Source: Sulfurimonas sp. (GTDB lineage: Bacteria > Campylobacterota > Campylobacteria > Campylobacterales > Sulfurimonadaceae). Taken from it: DNA of 55,682 nt. Below the pieces are notes generated by a model that was not told the DNA's origin, ran no database searches, and saw nothing but the letters and a program-made list of their open reading frames with translations. The translations under genes were made by a program, and so were the position numbers. Position 1 is the first letter of the stretch. Every line of letters starts with the position of its first letter. Shown piece after piece: positions 16,191 through 25,436 of this stretch. Where the stretch lies: contig NZ_JABIOQ010000054.1 of NCBI RefSeq assembly GCF_018698455.1, forward strand, positions 1-55,682, given 5' to 3'.

Positions 16191-17225
16191 ATGAAACATA
16201 TACTATTGGCAATAGCTTTACTTTTAAATTTACAAGCAAACGGTCAGCCACGTGCATCGCTAGTCAAGACAGTAATAGTCAAAGAGGGTTATGTAAGTTC
16301 TCTCCAAAACTATGTAGGAACTTTATACTACGATAAAAACTCTAAATTAGCATCGGAAAGTTCAGGTGTAGTAAGTAAACTTTTTGTTAAAGAGGGGTCA
16401 TTTGTTAAAAAAGGTGCTCCTTTACTTAAACTAGAGGGTTCAATTCTTGAAGCTAAGGTAAAAGCGAAAGAAGCAATATTGTCTTCTTTTATTTCACAAC
16501 AAACGAAGCAAAAAACAGATTTAAAGAGAGCAGATGCTTTATTAAAAAAGCAAAGTATTGCACAAAGTAGCTATGACACTACATTTTATACACTAGAAGC
16601 TTTAAACGCAGAAATTGACGCACATAAAGCAGAGTTGCTTTCAATGGAAATAGAGCTACAAAACAAAACAATTAAAGCACCATATAACGCAGTTGTTGTA
16701 GAAAGATCTGTTGACATAGGCGAATGGGTAGCGGTAGGTAGTAGTGTTTTTAATATTATTGACCCAAATAGCATAGAAGCTAAAATAAACATTCCTAGTA
16801 AACTTTTTAATACAATTTCAAAAAAACAAATGCTGCAGGCAAAAATAAATTCTAAAGAGATAAATGTTTATGTCAAAAATATTATTCCTTTAGCAGATAA
16901 AGGTAGTCGTACATTTCCACTAAAACTTTCACTGAAAAATCAAAAAAACTTTATAGAAGGCATGAGAGTAGATGTAAAAGTACCAACAATAAAAAAAGAA
17001 AAATCTTTACTTGTTCCTCGTGATGCTGTGATTAAGCGGTTTGGTGGTTTTGTCGTTTTTTGTGTGGTAGACTCTAAAGCTGTAATGATACCAGTCAAAG
17101 TTATCAATTATGTTAAACATGAAGCAGCAGTTCATGCTCAAGGTCTGAGTGCGGGTATGAAAGTCATCACAAAAGGCAATGAGCGAATATTTCCTAATAT
17201 GCCGGTAATTGAGAAGGCAGACTGA
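16191..17225 (+). CDS. RND efflux periplasmic adaptor (HlyD/MFP family)
   Basis: I chose ATG at 16191 (344 residues) because AAGGAAG lies 8 bases upstream. A GTG at 16182 overlaps that ribosome site. A signal peptide (MKHILLAIALLLNLQANG) is followed by a biotinyl-lipoyl-like half (SSGVVSKLFVKEGSFVKKGAPLLKLE), a coiled-coil hairpin (residues ~95-150), the second lipoyl half (IKAPYNAVVVERSVDIGEWVAVGSSVFNI) and a beta-barrel domain. It links the inner-membrane pump to the outer-membrane channel. Its stop overlaps the pump's ATG. Confidence 0.9.
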   Translation: MKHILLAIALLLNLQANGQPRASLVKTVIVKEGYVSSLQNYVGTLYYDKNSKLASESSGVVSKLFVKEGSFVKKGAPLLKLEGSILEAKVKAKEAILSSFISQQTKQKTDLKRADALLKKQSIAQSSYDTTFYTLEALNAEIDAHKAELLSMEIELQNKTIKAPYNAVVVERSVDIGEWVAVGSSVFNIIDPNSIEAKINIPSKLFNTISKKQMLQAKINSKEINVYVKNIIPLADKGSRTFPLKLSLKNQKNFIEGMRVDVKVPTIKKEKSLLVPRDAVIKRFGGFVVFCVVDSKAVMIPVKVINYVKHEAAVHAQGLSAGMKVITKGNERIFPNMPVIEKAD

Positions 17226-20200
17226 TGAACTTGATTGATACATCTATAAAAAAACCTGTAAGTGTTTTTGTTGGTATAGTATTAATTTTGATGTTTGGTA
17301 TAGTTTCTCTTACTCAGCTTCCATATAAACTAACACCTAACGTAATAGAACCAGAAATCGGAGTTGTGACTTTATGGCCAGGTGCCACACCAAGTGAAGT
17401 TGAACGCGATATCATTGAGAAGCAAGAAGAACAACTAAAATCTACTCCTGGACTACTTGGTTATGAAGCAACTGCATCTGATAATATTTCAGAAATAACT
17501 TTAACATTTGAAGTCGGAACAGACATGAATAAAGCACTTCTTGAAGTGTCAAATAAACTCAATCAAGTTGATCGCTACCCTGAAAATGTCCAAAAACCAA
17601 TTATTCAATCAGCTGGTTCTAATGCATCACCAACTATATGGTTAGGCTTTGTTGTAAACGCGGGTAATAATAGAGATGTAGATACATATCTGACATATTT
17701 AGACAATGATGTAAAAGAGATGTTTGAAAGAGTGGAGGGCGTAGCAAGTATTTTTGTTCCCGGTGGAACTAAAGATGAACTCCATATCAAACTTTTCCCA
17801 GAGAGACTAGCTGCACATGGGTTGACTATAGATTCCATTGCGACAGCTATCCAAAATGAAAATATTGATACAGCAGCCGGAACGGTAGATATTGATAGAC
17901 GAACATATAGAGTGAGAACATCTGCAAGGTTTACATCTATAGAAGCACTAGAACAAATGGTACTTTTTAATGATGGTGAACAAAGTATTCGTTTAGGGGA
18001 TGTCGCCGAGATATCTAAAGGCTACAGTAAAGTTGTAGCAAACATTTTACAGTCAAATGGAAACGGCTTAAATAAGGCACTTATATATGGTGTTAGAATG
18101 GACCCCTCTGCAAATGTTGTAGATACTACTAACAGAGTAGAAAAAGTAGTAGAGCACCTCAATGCAAATATACTTCCATCACATGATATACATCTTGACT
18201 GGTTCTATGACCAAAGAGGCTACATTCAAGGTGCGATTGACTTAGTAAAGCAAAATATTACCATTGGTGCAGTTTTAGCAATCATAGTTTTATTACTATT
18301 TTTACGTTCATTTTTACCTACGGCAGTAGTATCGGCTGCAATTCCGATTAGTATTGTGGCTACTTTTATTGTTTTAAACATCATGGATAGAAGTTTAAAC
18401 ACTATATCGCTTGCTGGTATATCATTTGCCGTAGGAATGTTACTTGACAGTGCCATAGTTGTTTTAGAAAACATAGATAGACATTTAAAGATGGGTAAAA
18501 AACCGTTTGATGCAGCACATGATGGAACAACTGAAGTTTGGGGTGCACTTGTAGCCTCTGCTTTAACGACAATAGCTGTTTTCTTACCAGTAATCTTTTT
18601 AGAGTCAGAAGCAGGGCAACTGTTTAAGGATATTGCTATTGCTGTTACTGCTGCAATTACTTTTTCTTTATTTGTTTCGATCTCTGTTATACCAATGTTT
18701 TGGACACAACTTATTAAACTAAGTTCAAAGGACCATGAAGCAAAACATGTTATTGTAGACAAGCCAGATTCATTTTTAAAAAAAATGGCTAAAAAAATCA
18801 ATGCTTTATTTATGTCAGGTGTGACTTGGAGTTTAAAGAGAAGACTCAACCAATTTATAATGCTCATTGTTATGGGAACAATTTCTGTTCTTACAATCAT
18901 AATGTTGTTCCCAAAAATGGAGTATTTACCACAAGGAAATCAAAATCTTATAATGAATATTTTAATTCCACCTCCAGGATTGTCTGAGAAGGAAAAGAAA
19001 GATATTGGGCATAAAATATATGAACACCTAGAACCTCATTATAAAGAAGAGATTGATGGTATTCCACCTATCGCAAATAGTTTTTATGTAGCAGCTGGCG
19101 ATTTTATTATTCAAGGAATGATTTCTAGAGAAGAGACTAGGGGAGCTGAATATATTCCTTTTATGATGCCTATTGTAAATAGTTTTCCTGGTATTTTTGG
19201 TATATCTTTACAACGTGGAGTATTTGAACAAGGTATAGGAGAAGGGCGTAATATTGACATAGATATAAGTGGTCAAGATATGTCAAAACTAACTGACATT
19301 GGTGGAATGTTATTTGGTGCAATTTCACAAGGTCTCAAAGGTGCTCAAGTGCGTCCAGTACCATCTATTGAGCTATTGTTTCCCGAGGCCTTGATTATTC
19401 CAGACCGTAACGCTCTTGTAAATGTAGGTATGAATAGTAGAAGTTTTGGTTTTGCTGCAGATGTTCTTCTAGATGGACGTAAAATTAGCGAGTATACACA
19501 AGATGGACAAAAGTCTATAGATATGATTTTAAAATCTCAAGACAATTTGATTAACTCACCTGAAGCACTTTATCTTACTCAAATATCAACACCTAATGCA
19601 GGTTTAGTCCCTATGTCTGAACTATCTCAATTAACACATACAACGAGCATTACAAAGATACGTCATGTTGATGGTAAAAGAACCATAACTCTTCAGGTGA
19701 CACCACCAACTACAATGACCTTAGAAGAAAGTGTAGAGATACTCGAAAAAATTGTTAAAGAGACTGTTCCTCCAGCTATGCTTAGAGGTGGAGAAAAAGT
19801 AAAACTTGCAGGGAAGGCAGATAAACTAGCTCAGACGATTACTTCTATGAAATGGAATTTAGTGTTTGCACTTGCAATTATTTATCTTTTAATGAGTGCT
19901 TTATTTGGAAACTTTATCTATCCACTAGTAATTTTATTTACTGTACCTATGGCGACTGCCGGTGGATTTGTAGGTCTAAAACTGACAAATATGTTTGTAG
20001 CACCACAACCTCTTGACATACTTACCATGCTTGGATTTATTATTTTAATTGGAATCGTTGTAAACAATGCCATTTTAATTGTGCATCAGTCATTAAATAA
20101 CATAAGACATAATGGAATGGAAAATAAAGAAGGAATTATAGAGGCGACAAGCTCGCGTTTAAGACCTATTTTTATGAGTTCTTTAACTTCAGTATTTGGA

Positions 20201-20371
20201 ATGTTGCCATTGGTTTTAATCCCTGGTCCAGGTTCAGAATTTTATAGAGGTTTAGGTTCAGTAATTACGGGAGGACTAGCATTATCAATGCTATTTACTA
20301 TTTTAGTTACACCTGCACTGATGTACTTAATACTCAGCCTTGAAGGTAAAAAAGAAAAGGATATTTCATGA
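17225..20371 (+). CDS. RND efflux pump permease (AcrB/MdtBC-like)
   Basis: A 1048-residue inner-membrane pump with 12 expected membrane segments and two large periplasmic loops. It opens LIDTSIKKPVSVFVGIVL, typical of the family. The TM4 proton-relay segment reads GMLLDSAIVVLENIDR, so one of the two usual aspartates is serine. In TM10 the segment GIVVNNAILIV has asparagine where AcrB has lysine. The energising network therefore differs from AcrB, as in some RND subgroups. Substrates cannot be read from sequence. It overlaps both operon neighbours. Confidence 0.92.
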   Translation: MNLIDTSIKKPVSVFVGIVLILMFGIVSLTQLPYKLTPNVIEPEIGVVTLWPGATPSEVERDIIEKQEEQLKSTPGLLGYEATASDNISEITLTFEVGTDMNKALLEVSNKLNQVDRYPENVQKPIIQSAGSNASPTIWLGFVVNAGNNRDVDTYLTYLDNDVKEMFERVEGVASIFVPGGTKDELHIKLFPERLAAHGLTIDSIATAIQNENIDTAAGTVDIDRRTYRVRTSARFTSIEALEQMVLFNDGEQSIRLGDVAEISKGYSKVVANILQSNGNGLNKALIYGVRMDPSANVVDTTNRVEKVVEHLNANILPSHDIHLDWFYDQRGYIQGAIDLVKQNITIGAVLAIIVLLLFLRSFLPTAVVSAAIPISIVATFIVLNIMDRSLNTISLAGISFAVGMLLDSAIVVLENIDRHLKMGKKPFDAAHDGTTEVWGALVASALTTIAVFLPVIFLESEAGQLFKDIAIAVTAAITFSLFVSISVIPMFWTQLIKLSSKDHEAKHVIVDKPDSFLKKMAKKINALFMSGVTWSLKRRLNQFIMLIVMGTISVLTIIMLFPKMEYLPQGNQNLIMNILIPPPGLSEKEKKDIGHKIYEHLEPHYKEEIDGIPPIANSFYVAAGDFIIQGMISREETRGAEYIPFMMPIVNSFPGIFGISLQRGVFEQGIGEGRNIDIDISGQDMSKLTDIGGMLFGAISQGLKGAQVRPVPSIELLFPEALIIPDRNALVNVGMNSRSFGFAADVLLDGRKISEYTQDGQKSIDMILKSQDNLINSPEALYLTQISTPNAGLVPMSELSQLTHTTSITKIRHVDGKRTITLQVTPPTTMTLEESVEILEKIVKETVPPAMLRGGEKVKLAGKADKLAQTITSMKWNLVFALAIIYLLMSALFGNFIYPLVILFTVPMATAGGFVGLKLTNMFVAPQPLDILTMLGFIILIGIVVNNAILIVHQSLNNIRHNGMENKEGIIEATSSRLRPIFMSSLTSVFGMLPLVLIPGPGSEFYRGLGSVITGGLALSMLFTILVTPALMYLILSLEGKKEKDIS

Positions 20372-21609
20372 GAGTAGTTTTAACTTTAGTTTCATCTTAT
20401 GCACTTGTATTTGGATTGACACTATCCGAGTCCATTGATTTAGCTTTGAAAAATTCTCCAAAAATTTCAATCTCTAAAAGTACTGTTAAGTATCATGAGT
20501 ATATAAAGGATGCAGCAATAGGTGCTTATCATCCTACCCTTGAAGTTGGATTTAACTGGAAGAAGTTGGAAAACCCGACAACTTTCGCATTTAGTACTAG
20601 TTATAATTATAATATAAATCTACAGTACAACTTGTTTAATGGTCTTTCTGACTATTATACGGTTGATTCTAAAGAGTTTGAGTTAGAGTCTTCTAAACTA
20701 CAGGAGGTAGCTGTAGTAGAGGACTTAAAGCTTTCCGTTATTGTAGCTTATACTAATTACCTCAAAGCAAAAAAGCTCATTAAAACACAAGAAAAACAAT
20801 TTGTATCACTCGAAAAACAATACGATGATACAAAGGTAAGATACGAGCAGGGTGTAGTAGCTAAAAATGATTTACTTCTCATTGATGTTGAAAAACTAAA
20901 AGCTGAGCAAGCACTCATTCAGGGGAAAAGTAATCTAGTAAAAGTAAAGAGCAATTTGGCAAATACTATAGCTCTGAATATTGATACAAATGAGTTAATA
21001 GATGATTTTGATGCAAGTGTAAGTGATGTAGAAGACATAACTTCTTTAGAATTAAAAATGATGCAAAACCGTAGTGAAATGAAAGCAATGAAACTTATGA
21101 GTAAATCATTCAATGCTCAGAAAAATGCTATTAATGGGAACTATCTACCAAAGGTAAATCTTGAAGCTAGACATCAGATTAATGGCCAAGAGAGAGTATC
21201 AGGCGAATCAGTTTTTCAAGCAAAAGATCAAACAAGTTATGGAGTGAATGTTACTTGGAGTTTATATGCTGGAATGAGAAATTCAGCAATGAAAAAAGCT
21301 TTACTAGAGCAACAAAATCAATACAACTTTAGCTTACATCAACTCAAGTTAGATCTAAAAAATCAGCTTGTTCAAGCATATGAAAACTATAAAGTTGCTA
21401 AAAGTGCAAAGCATGTAGCTGCTCGTGCTAAAAGTAGTGCAGAAGAAAATTATCGAATAACCGCAGATAGATATAGTTATGGAGATGTCCAAACACTAAC
21501 CCTCTTAGTTTCTCAATCAAACCTAACCCAAGCAGAAAATGAGTATAACAATGTATACTATGATTTATATATCGCATATAAAACATTAAGAAGAATTGTT
21601 TCTAATTAA
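20368..21609 (+). CDS. TolC family outer-membrane efflux protein
   Basis: A 413-residue protein with a signal peptide (to about residue 18) and two repeats of long helices plus beta strands, as in TolC. Clear pieces are LTLSESIDLALKNSPKISISK near the start and NYRITADRYSYGDVQTLTLLVSQSNLTQAENEYNNVYYDLYIAYKTLRR at the end. It forms the outer-membrane channel for the RND pump. Its ATG overlaps the pump's stop by 4 bases. Confidence 0.9.
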   Translation: MRVVLTLVSSYALVFGLTLSESIDLALKNSPKISISKSTVKYHEYIKDAAIGAYHPTLEVGFNWKKLENPTTFAFSTSYNYNINLQYNLFNGLSDYYTVDSKEFELESSKLQEVAVVEDLKLSVIVAYTNYLKAKKLIKTQEKQFVSLEKQYDDTKVRYEQGVVAKNDLLLIDVEKLKAEQALIQGKSNLVKVKSNLANTIALNIDTNELIDDFDASVSDVEDITSLELKMMQNRSEMKAMKLMSKSFNAQKNAINGNYLPKVNLEARHQINGQERVSGESVFQAKDQTSYGVNVTWSLYAGMRNSAMKKALLEQQNQYNFSLHQLKLDLKNQLVQAYENYKVAKSAKHVAARAKSSAEENYRITADRYSYGDVQTLTLLVSQSNLTQAENEYNNVYYDLYIAYKTLRRIVSN

Positions 21610-21636
21610 TATGCTTTAATAATATAAGGGACGAAT

Positions 21637-22068
21637 ATGAAAAAAGTTATTGTTTTACTACTTATAGTACTAAATACTTATGCCTCAACATTTGTTGAAA
21701 TAGAGAGCAAGTACAATGCTCAGACGACAGTCAATAAAATTAGTACAATGATTGAAGAAAAAAAAGGTTTTTCTATCTTTACTGTTTTTAATCATCAAAA
21801 AAATGCGACTTCTGTAGATATGAATCTTCCATTTTCTCAGGTAATAGTTTTTGGAAATCCAAAGGCAGGAACAAAACTCATGCAAGCTGATATTTTAATG
21901 GGATATGAACTTCCTATGCGTATCATGGTGTATGAAAAAGATGGCAAGGTGATAGTTGCTTATAGAAAAACACGATACCTTTCTGATAACTATAAGATAA
22001 AAAACTCCCCAGTACTTCCTAAAATGAAAAAGATGATGGCGTATTTTACATCGTCAATTAAAAAATAA
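21637..22068 (+). CDS. DUF302 domain secreted protein
   Basis: A 143-residue protein with a signal peptide (MKKVIVLLLIVLNTYAS) and a DUF302 core: KGFSIFTVFNHQKNA, VIVFGNPKAGTKLMQADILMGYELPMRIMVYEKDGKVIVAY. The domain's biochemical role is unknown. It has a good ribosome site (AAGGGACG) and lies 27 bases after the TolC-like gene, so it may belong to that operon. Confidence 0.85.
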   Translation: MKKVIVLLLIVLNTYASTFVEIESKYNAQTTVNKISTMIEEKKGFSIFTVFNHQKNATSVDMNLPFSQVIVFGNPKAGTKLMQADILMGYELPMRIMVYEKDGKVIVAYRKTRYLSDNYKIKNSPVLPKMKKMMAYFTSSIKK

Positions 22069-22082
22069 ACCATTAGTTTAAA

Positions 22083-22493
22083 TTGAACAATAAAAATGAA
22101 TTACATATTATATTATTTGATGGAACGTGTAATTTATGTTCTGCAATTGTAAGGTTTATTTACAGAAGAGACTCTGAGTCTAAGTTTTATTTTGCTTCTC
22201 TCGAGTCTAGGGCTGGACAAGATTTACTAAATGAAAATAATCTCTCCACATCTGATTTTGATTCACTTGTTTATTCCAAACGAGGGACAATACATATAAA
22301 ATCCTCAGCGGCACTGCATATTTTTAAGAATTTAGGTGGATTTTGGAAACTGTTATTTGTATGTATCGTGGTTCCAAGATTTACTAGAGACTTTATTTAC
22401 GACCTTATTGCAAAAAATCGTTATAAAGTTTTTGGACAGAGTGAAAGCTGCAGTATTTCAAACTTAGACATAAGAAATAGGTTTTTAGACTAA
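22083..22493 (+). CDS. DCC family thiol-disulfide oxidoreductase-like protein (DUF393)
   Basis: A 136-residue protein with the family signature LFDGTCNLCSAIVRFIYRRD (DGxCxLC), then FYFASLESRAGQDLL and a C-terminal hydrophobic segment. Redox activity is suggested by the CxxC pair but unproven for the family. The only suitable start is TTG at 22083; the nearby ATG is out of frame. It follows the DUF302 gene by 14 bases. Confidence 0.82.
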   Translation: MNNKNELHIILFDGTCNLCSAIVRFIYRRDSESKFYFASLESRAGQDLLNENNLSTSDFDSLVYSKRGTIHIKSSAALHIFKNLGGFWKLLFVCIVVPRFTRDFIYDLIAKNRYKVFGQSESCSISNLDIRNRFLD

Positions 22494-22522
22494 GTTTGAG
22501 AACGATGTTCTTCGTAGAAAAA

Positions 22523-22753
22523 TTAGCCTCTTTCTAGAAAAAGTCTATAACCATTCGTCTCGTGAGAAGAAACAACTTGAATTAATCTCCAGCCATCTTT
22601 ATATAAAGCTGCCAATGTAGTTTTTGAGTTTTGAAGTTGAGATATAACATCTGTTACGCCGTCATTAGCCGCTTGTTTTTTAATGTCCGTTATTTGGATT
22701 ATTTCAGAATCCTCATTGTATATGACAGCACAAAAATATACTTTTATTTCCAT
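22523..22753 (-). CDS. Small DUF4177-like protein
   Basis: A 76-residue protein whose C-terminal part ALYKDGWRLIQVVSSHETNGYRLFLERG resembles the DUF4177 pattern (a GW-x-L strand and a final FLER-type strand). The function is unknown. It is convergent with the DCC gene, with 29 bases between. Confidence 0.55.
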   Translation of the reverse strand: MEIKVYFCAVIYNEDSEIIQITDIKKQAANDGVTDVISQLQNSKTTLAALYKDGWRLIQVVSSHETNGYRLFLERG

Positions 22754-22907
22754 TTTCTAATTCCTTAGTTTAATTAGGGGTTCTTATATGAACAGTCAAG
22801 ACTGTTTGCTTGAATAATTCTATCTAACTTTACAATAGTTTAAGTTCTTTATATGTGTTAGCTTAAGAAAATTAAGAGATAATAAAGAAAATTTTAAAGG
22901 AATCAAT

Positions 22908-23339
22908 ATGTACACTGTATATCTTGCGGGTGAAATTCATTCTAACTGGAGAGAAGAAATTATGAGAGGTTGTGAAAATCATGATATTGAATTTCTTATA
23001 CCTGAACATGATCATGCCAGTAGTGATGACATAGGTAAAGATGTAATAGGAGAACAAAAAAGTAGTTTTTATAACGACCATATAAGTGCGAAAATAAACT
23101 CTATGAGAAACCATACTTTCATTAAACAAGCAGATATCCTGGTTGTAAAGTTTGGTCCGAAGTATAAACAATGGAATGCCGCATTTGATGCTGGATACGC
23201 TTCGGCATTAGGTAAAAAGGTTATAGTTATTCATCCTGAAGAGTTTATACATGCTCTTAAAGAGATTGATGCTGCTGCATCAGCTGTTGTAAGCTCTGAA
23301 TCCCAAGTTGTTGATATACTCCACCATTTAGTCAGATAA
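22908..23339 (+). CDS. YtoQ family protein
   Basis: A 143-residue protein with MYTVYLAGEIHSNWREEI, PEHDHASSDDIG, ADILVVKFGPKYKQWNAAFDAGYASALGKKVIVIHPE. This matches YtoQ, a small family related to nucleoside 2-deoxyribosyltransferase-like folds. The biochemical role is not established. AAAGGAATC before the ATG is a good ribosome site. Confidence 0.88.
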   Translation: MYTVYLAGEIHSNWREEIMRGCENHDIEFLIPEHDHASSDDIGKDVIGEQKSSFYNDHISAKINSMRNHTFIKQADILVVKFGPKYKQWNAAFDAGYASALGKKVIVIHPEEFIHALKEIDAAASAVVSSESQVVDILHHLVR

Positions 23340-23342
23340 AAA

Positions 23343-23525
23343 ATGAACATTCAGGTTCAAGGTCCTTTTGCTGCATATACAGGCACACTTAGTGAGACTA
23401 TAGTATTTGAGTATGATGACTTTTCCAGAGTAAAAAACATAGGTTATGCAGAGACAACAGAAGAAAATAGCTATGATGCAGATGGACTACTTATTAAAAA
23501 AGGGAACTTGGAATGTCCCCTATAA
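23343..23525 (+). pseudogene. RHS/YD-repeat protein fragment
   Basis: The 60-residue frame contains two YD-type pieces, FEYDDFSRVKNIGY and NSYDADGLLIKKGN, typical of RHS-repeat proteins, which are normally many hundreds of residues long. It begins 3 bases after the ytoQ stop in the same frame. Its last residues (ECPL) are read from DNA that looks like an insertion-sequence end. It is therefore probably a relic of a large RHS-like gene cut by insertion and deletion. Confidence 0.55.
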
Positions 23526-24093
23526 AGTAGACAGTTTTATGTATTCAAGTACCTCTCATATTTGGAACACATAGTACTCACATTAGTTTTCCGTGTTCCA
23601 TAAGGTATTCAAACAAAAACAGTATCAAAATCGGACACTGAATTTGACTGCCAATTTATGAGAAGAATTCCAACTAGAAAAGTCTTTATTTCTCAAAATT
23701 TCCGTAAACTCAAAAAAGTGTATTCATAATAGACTTGTATTTGCATGTTGATTCTTGCTTATATTTAGCCACTATATTCGGCACAATTTTAAAAAGTTTA
23801 GGTAATTGTTGTTAATGTAGAAAATATCGTACATCAGTATCATGATAATAGACACAAAAATAAAATATTCAAAGAAGTTAGTAAGATAGATAGTTGCTTG
23901 TTGAAAATAAGGGAGTCAGCTTTAATTATTGAGTATATTTGTCAAATAATTGATTATAAGGTGATAAATAGATATAATAACTCAGGTCAATATGATAAAA
24001 AAAATCAAGAGTAGTATTATGATATATAAACTTAGAAAAATTTGCTTTATGGTTGTTGCTTCTATATTTTACAACTTCAGAACGACATAAAAA
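23513..24093. other. Gene-free scar with an IS3-like terminus
   Basis: No gene is convincing over these ~580 bases. At 23514-23537 the sequence TGTCCCCTATAAAGTAGACA has the look of an IS3-family end, but no transposase is seen beside it. TGGAACAC (23563-23570) and GTGTTCCA (23593-23600) are inverted copies. The region next to the methyltransferase probably holds that gene's promoter. A 74-residue minus-strand frame at 23926-24150 overlaps the methyltransferase start and looks spurious. Confidence 0.4.
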
Positions 24094-24645
24094 ATGACAG
24101 AAGATAAAGAAAGATGGAACAAGCGCCATGTAGAAAAACCAATGCGTCATAATGTAGAACCGATAATAGAAAAATATATAGGGGCTGCAGATGTTGGTGA
24201 AGCATTAGATATAGCATGTGGAGTAGGACGAAACACTCATTTTCTCGCAGAGAAAGGGTTTTTAGTTGATGCTGTTGATATTAGTGACTATGCTCTTTCT
24301 CAAATTCAAGATATAAAGGCCATTAAAAAATTTGATGTTGATTTAGATACTTATAATTTAGAGATAAACAAATACGATTTAATCGTGAACATTAACTATT
24401 TATCAAGACGCCTTATACCTCAGATGAAAGAAGCTCTTCGTAGTGGTGGAGTTATTATTTTTGAGACTTTTATCATTGCACATGGAGAGTTTACTCAACC
24501 AGTAAATCCAGAATTTTTACTTAGAAAAAATGAGTTGCTTCATGCTTTTATTGGACTTGATGTTATTTATTATGAAGAGAGACAAGATGTAAATCTTAGA
24601 GGAGAAGCAACAATGGTAGCTTCGCTTGTTGCTAGGAAAGAATAA
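24094..24645 (+). CDS. Class I SAM-dependent methyltransferase (TehB-like)
   Basis: A 183-residue protein with the SAM-binding motif ALDIACGVGRNTHFLAEKGFLVDAVDIS and the later FDVDLDTY, YDLIVNINYLSR and GGVIIFETF segments. Its size and the N-terminal WNKRHVEKPMRHN resemble small methyltransferases related to TehB. The substrate cannot be told. It is convergent with recO. Confidence 0.82.
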   Translation: MTEDKERWNKRHVEKPMRHNVEPIIEKYIGAADVGEALDIACGVGRNTHFLAEKGFLVDAVDISDYALSQIQDIKAIKKFDVDLDTYNLEINKYDLIVNINYLSRRLIPQMKEALRSGGVIIFETFIIAHGEFTQPVNPEFLLRKNELLHAFIGLDVIYYEERQDVNLRGEATMVASLVARKE

Positions 24646-24687
24646 ATTCTCCTCTTTAGTTGTAAATTTTTTTAAACAACTCTGGCA

Positions 24688-25305
24688 TTAAAGCCCTTCA
24701 AGTAAAATACGCCAAAGTCTATCAACTTCTTTGTCACTTAAAAAAAGACTTGAATGGTTTTCGTAGAGTGCATTAAGCGCTTCGCGTTTAATGCCTAAAG
24801 TATGTGTACAATTATAGTGAGTTGGAAGAAAGGCACGGATGAGTGATACTTCGCCTTGTATCTCCTTAGAACATAAAAAGCAGTACAACTCCTTGTGAAG
24901 TCTTCCCTCATGCGCTAAAAGTTTAACATAGGTTTCAATAGCTACACGTTTTGGATTTTGTTTCGCCCATTTATTTGAGGCATTGTCTATTAGGTCAAAG
25001 TAAAAAGTTCCAAGATTTTCTGCATCTTTAAGATGACTAAAAAAAAGAGAGAGGAAATCTTGCCATAAACGCAGGAGATGATAGTCGTTTATCCATTTAT
25101 AACCAATGTGTACAACATCTTTGAGTCTACCAATAGTTGATTTGGCGGAGGGCTCTATTTCATAGTCTATTTTGAAGCCAATATTTATAGTTCCATGGCG
25201 TGCTCCATAGAACCTATAAAGGGTTTCCAAGTTGTTTTTTGAAAGAATAGTAACTATAAGATCTTCATCTTTAACTTTGTTAATGTTTATGATAAAACCT
25301 TGCAT
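24688..25305 (-). CDS. recO: DNA repair protein RecO
   Basis: A 205-residue RecO of the short Campylobacterales type: MQGFIININKVKDEDLIVTILS and YRFYGARHGTINIGFKIDYEIE form the N-terminal OB fold, followed by a helical C-terminal part with CFLCSKEIQGE. RecO helps RecR load RecA onto SSB-coated single strands. It is convergent with the methyltransferase and divergent from gltB. Confidence 0.85.
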   Translation of the reverse strand: MQGFIININKVKDEDLIVTILSKNNLETLYRFYGARHGTINIGFKIDYEIEPSAKSTIGRLKDVVHIGYKWINDYHLLRLWQDFLSLFFSHLKDAENLGTFYFDLIDNASNKWAKQNPKRVAIETYVKLLAHEGRLHKELYCFLCSKEIQGEVSLIRAFLPTHYNCTHTLGIKREALNALYENHSSLFLSDKEVDRLWRILLEGL

Positions 25306-25370
25306 ACTGTGAGTATACCAAATTAACCTTGTTTTAATGCTTTATTAGATAGAATTCCATACTCATAATG

Positions 25371-25398
25371 TCCATAGGATTGAAAATATCCATAGGAT
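25371..25398 (+). promoter_or_regulatory. Direct repeats upstream of gltB
   Basis: TCCATAGGAT occurs at 25371-25380 and 25389-25398, 18 bases apart centre to centre. Each repeat is itself a partial palindrome (ATCC-ATA-GGAT). A TATAAT lies at 25414-25419 and the gltB ATG at 25437, so the repeats sit around -35 and upstream. They are candidate binding sites for a nitrogen-responsive regulator, which I cannot name. Confidence 0.5.
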
Positions 25399-25436
25399 AA
25401 AAAAATAATTATTTATAATAATCAAGAAGGACTACA

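Noticed and set aside
18226-18900. 224-residue minus-strand ORF inside the RND pump gene
   Set aside because: It is antisense to a clearly conserved pump region, and its composition is a mirror of the membrane segments.
23926-24150. 74-residue minus-strand ORF before the methyltransferase
   Set aside because: It overlaps the methyltransferase start, shows no family resemblance, and its composition fits random AT-rich DNA.
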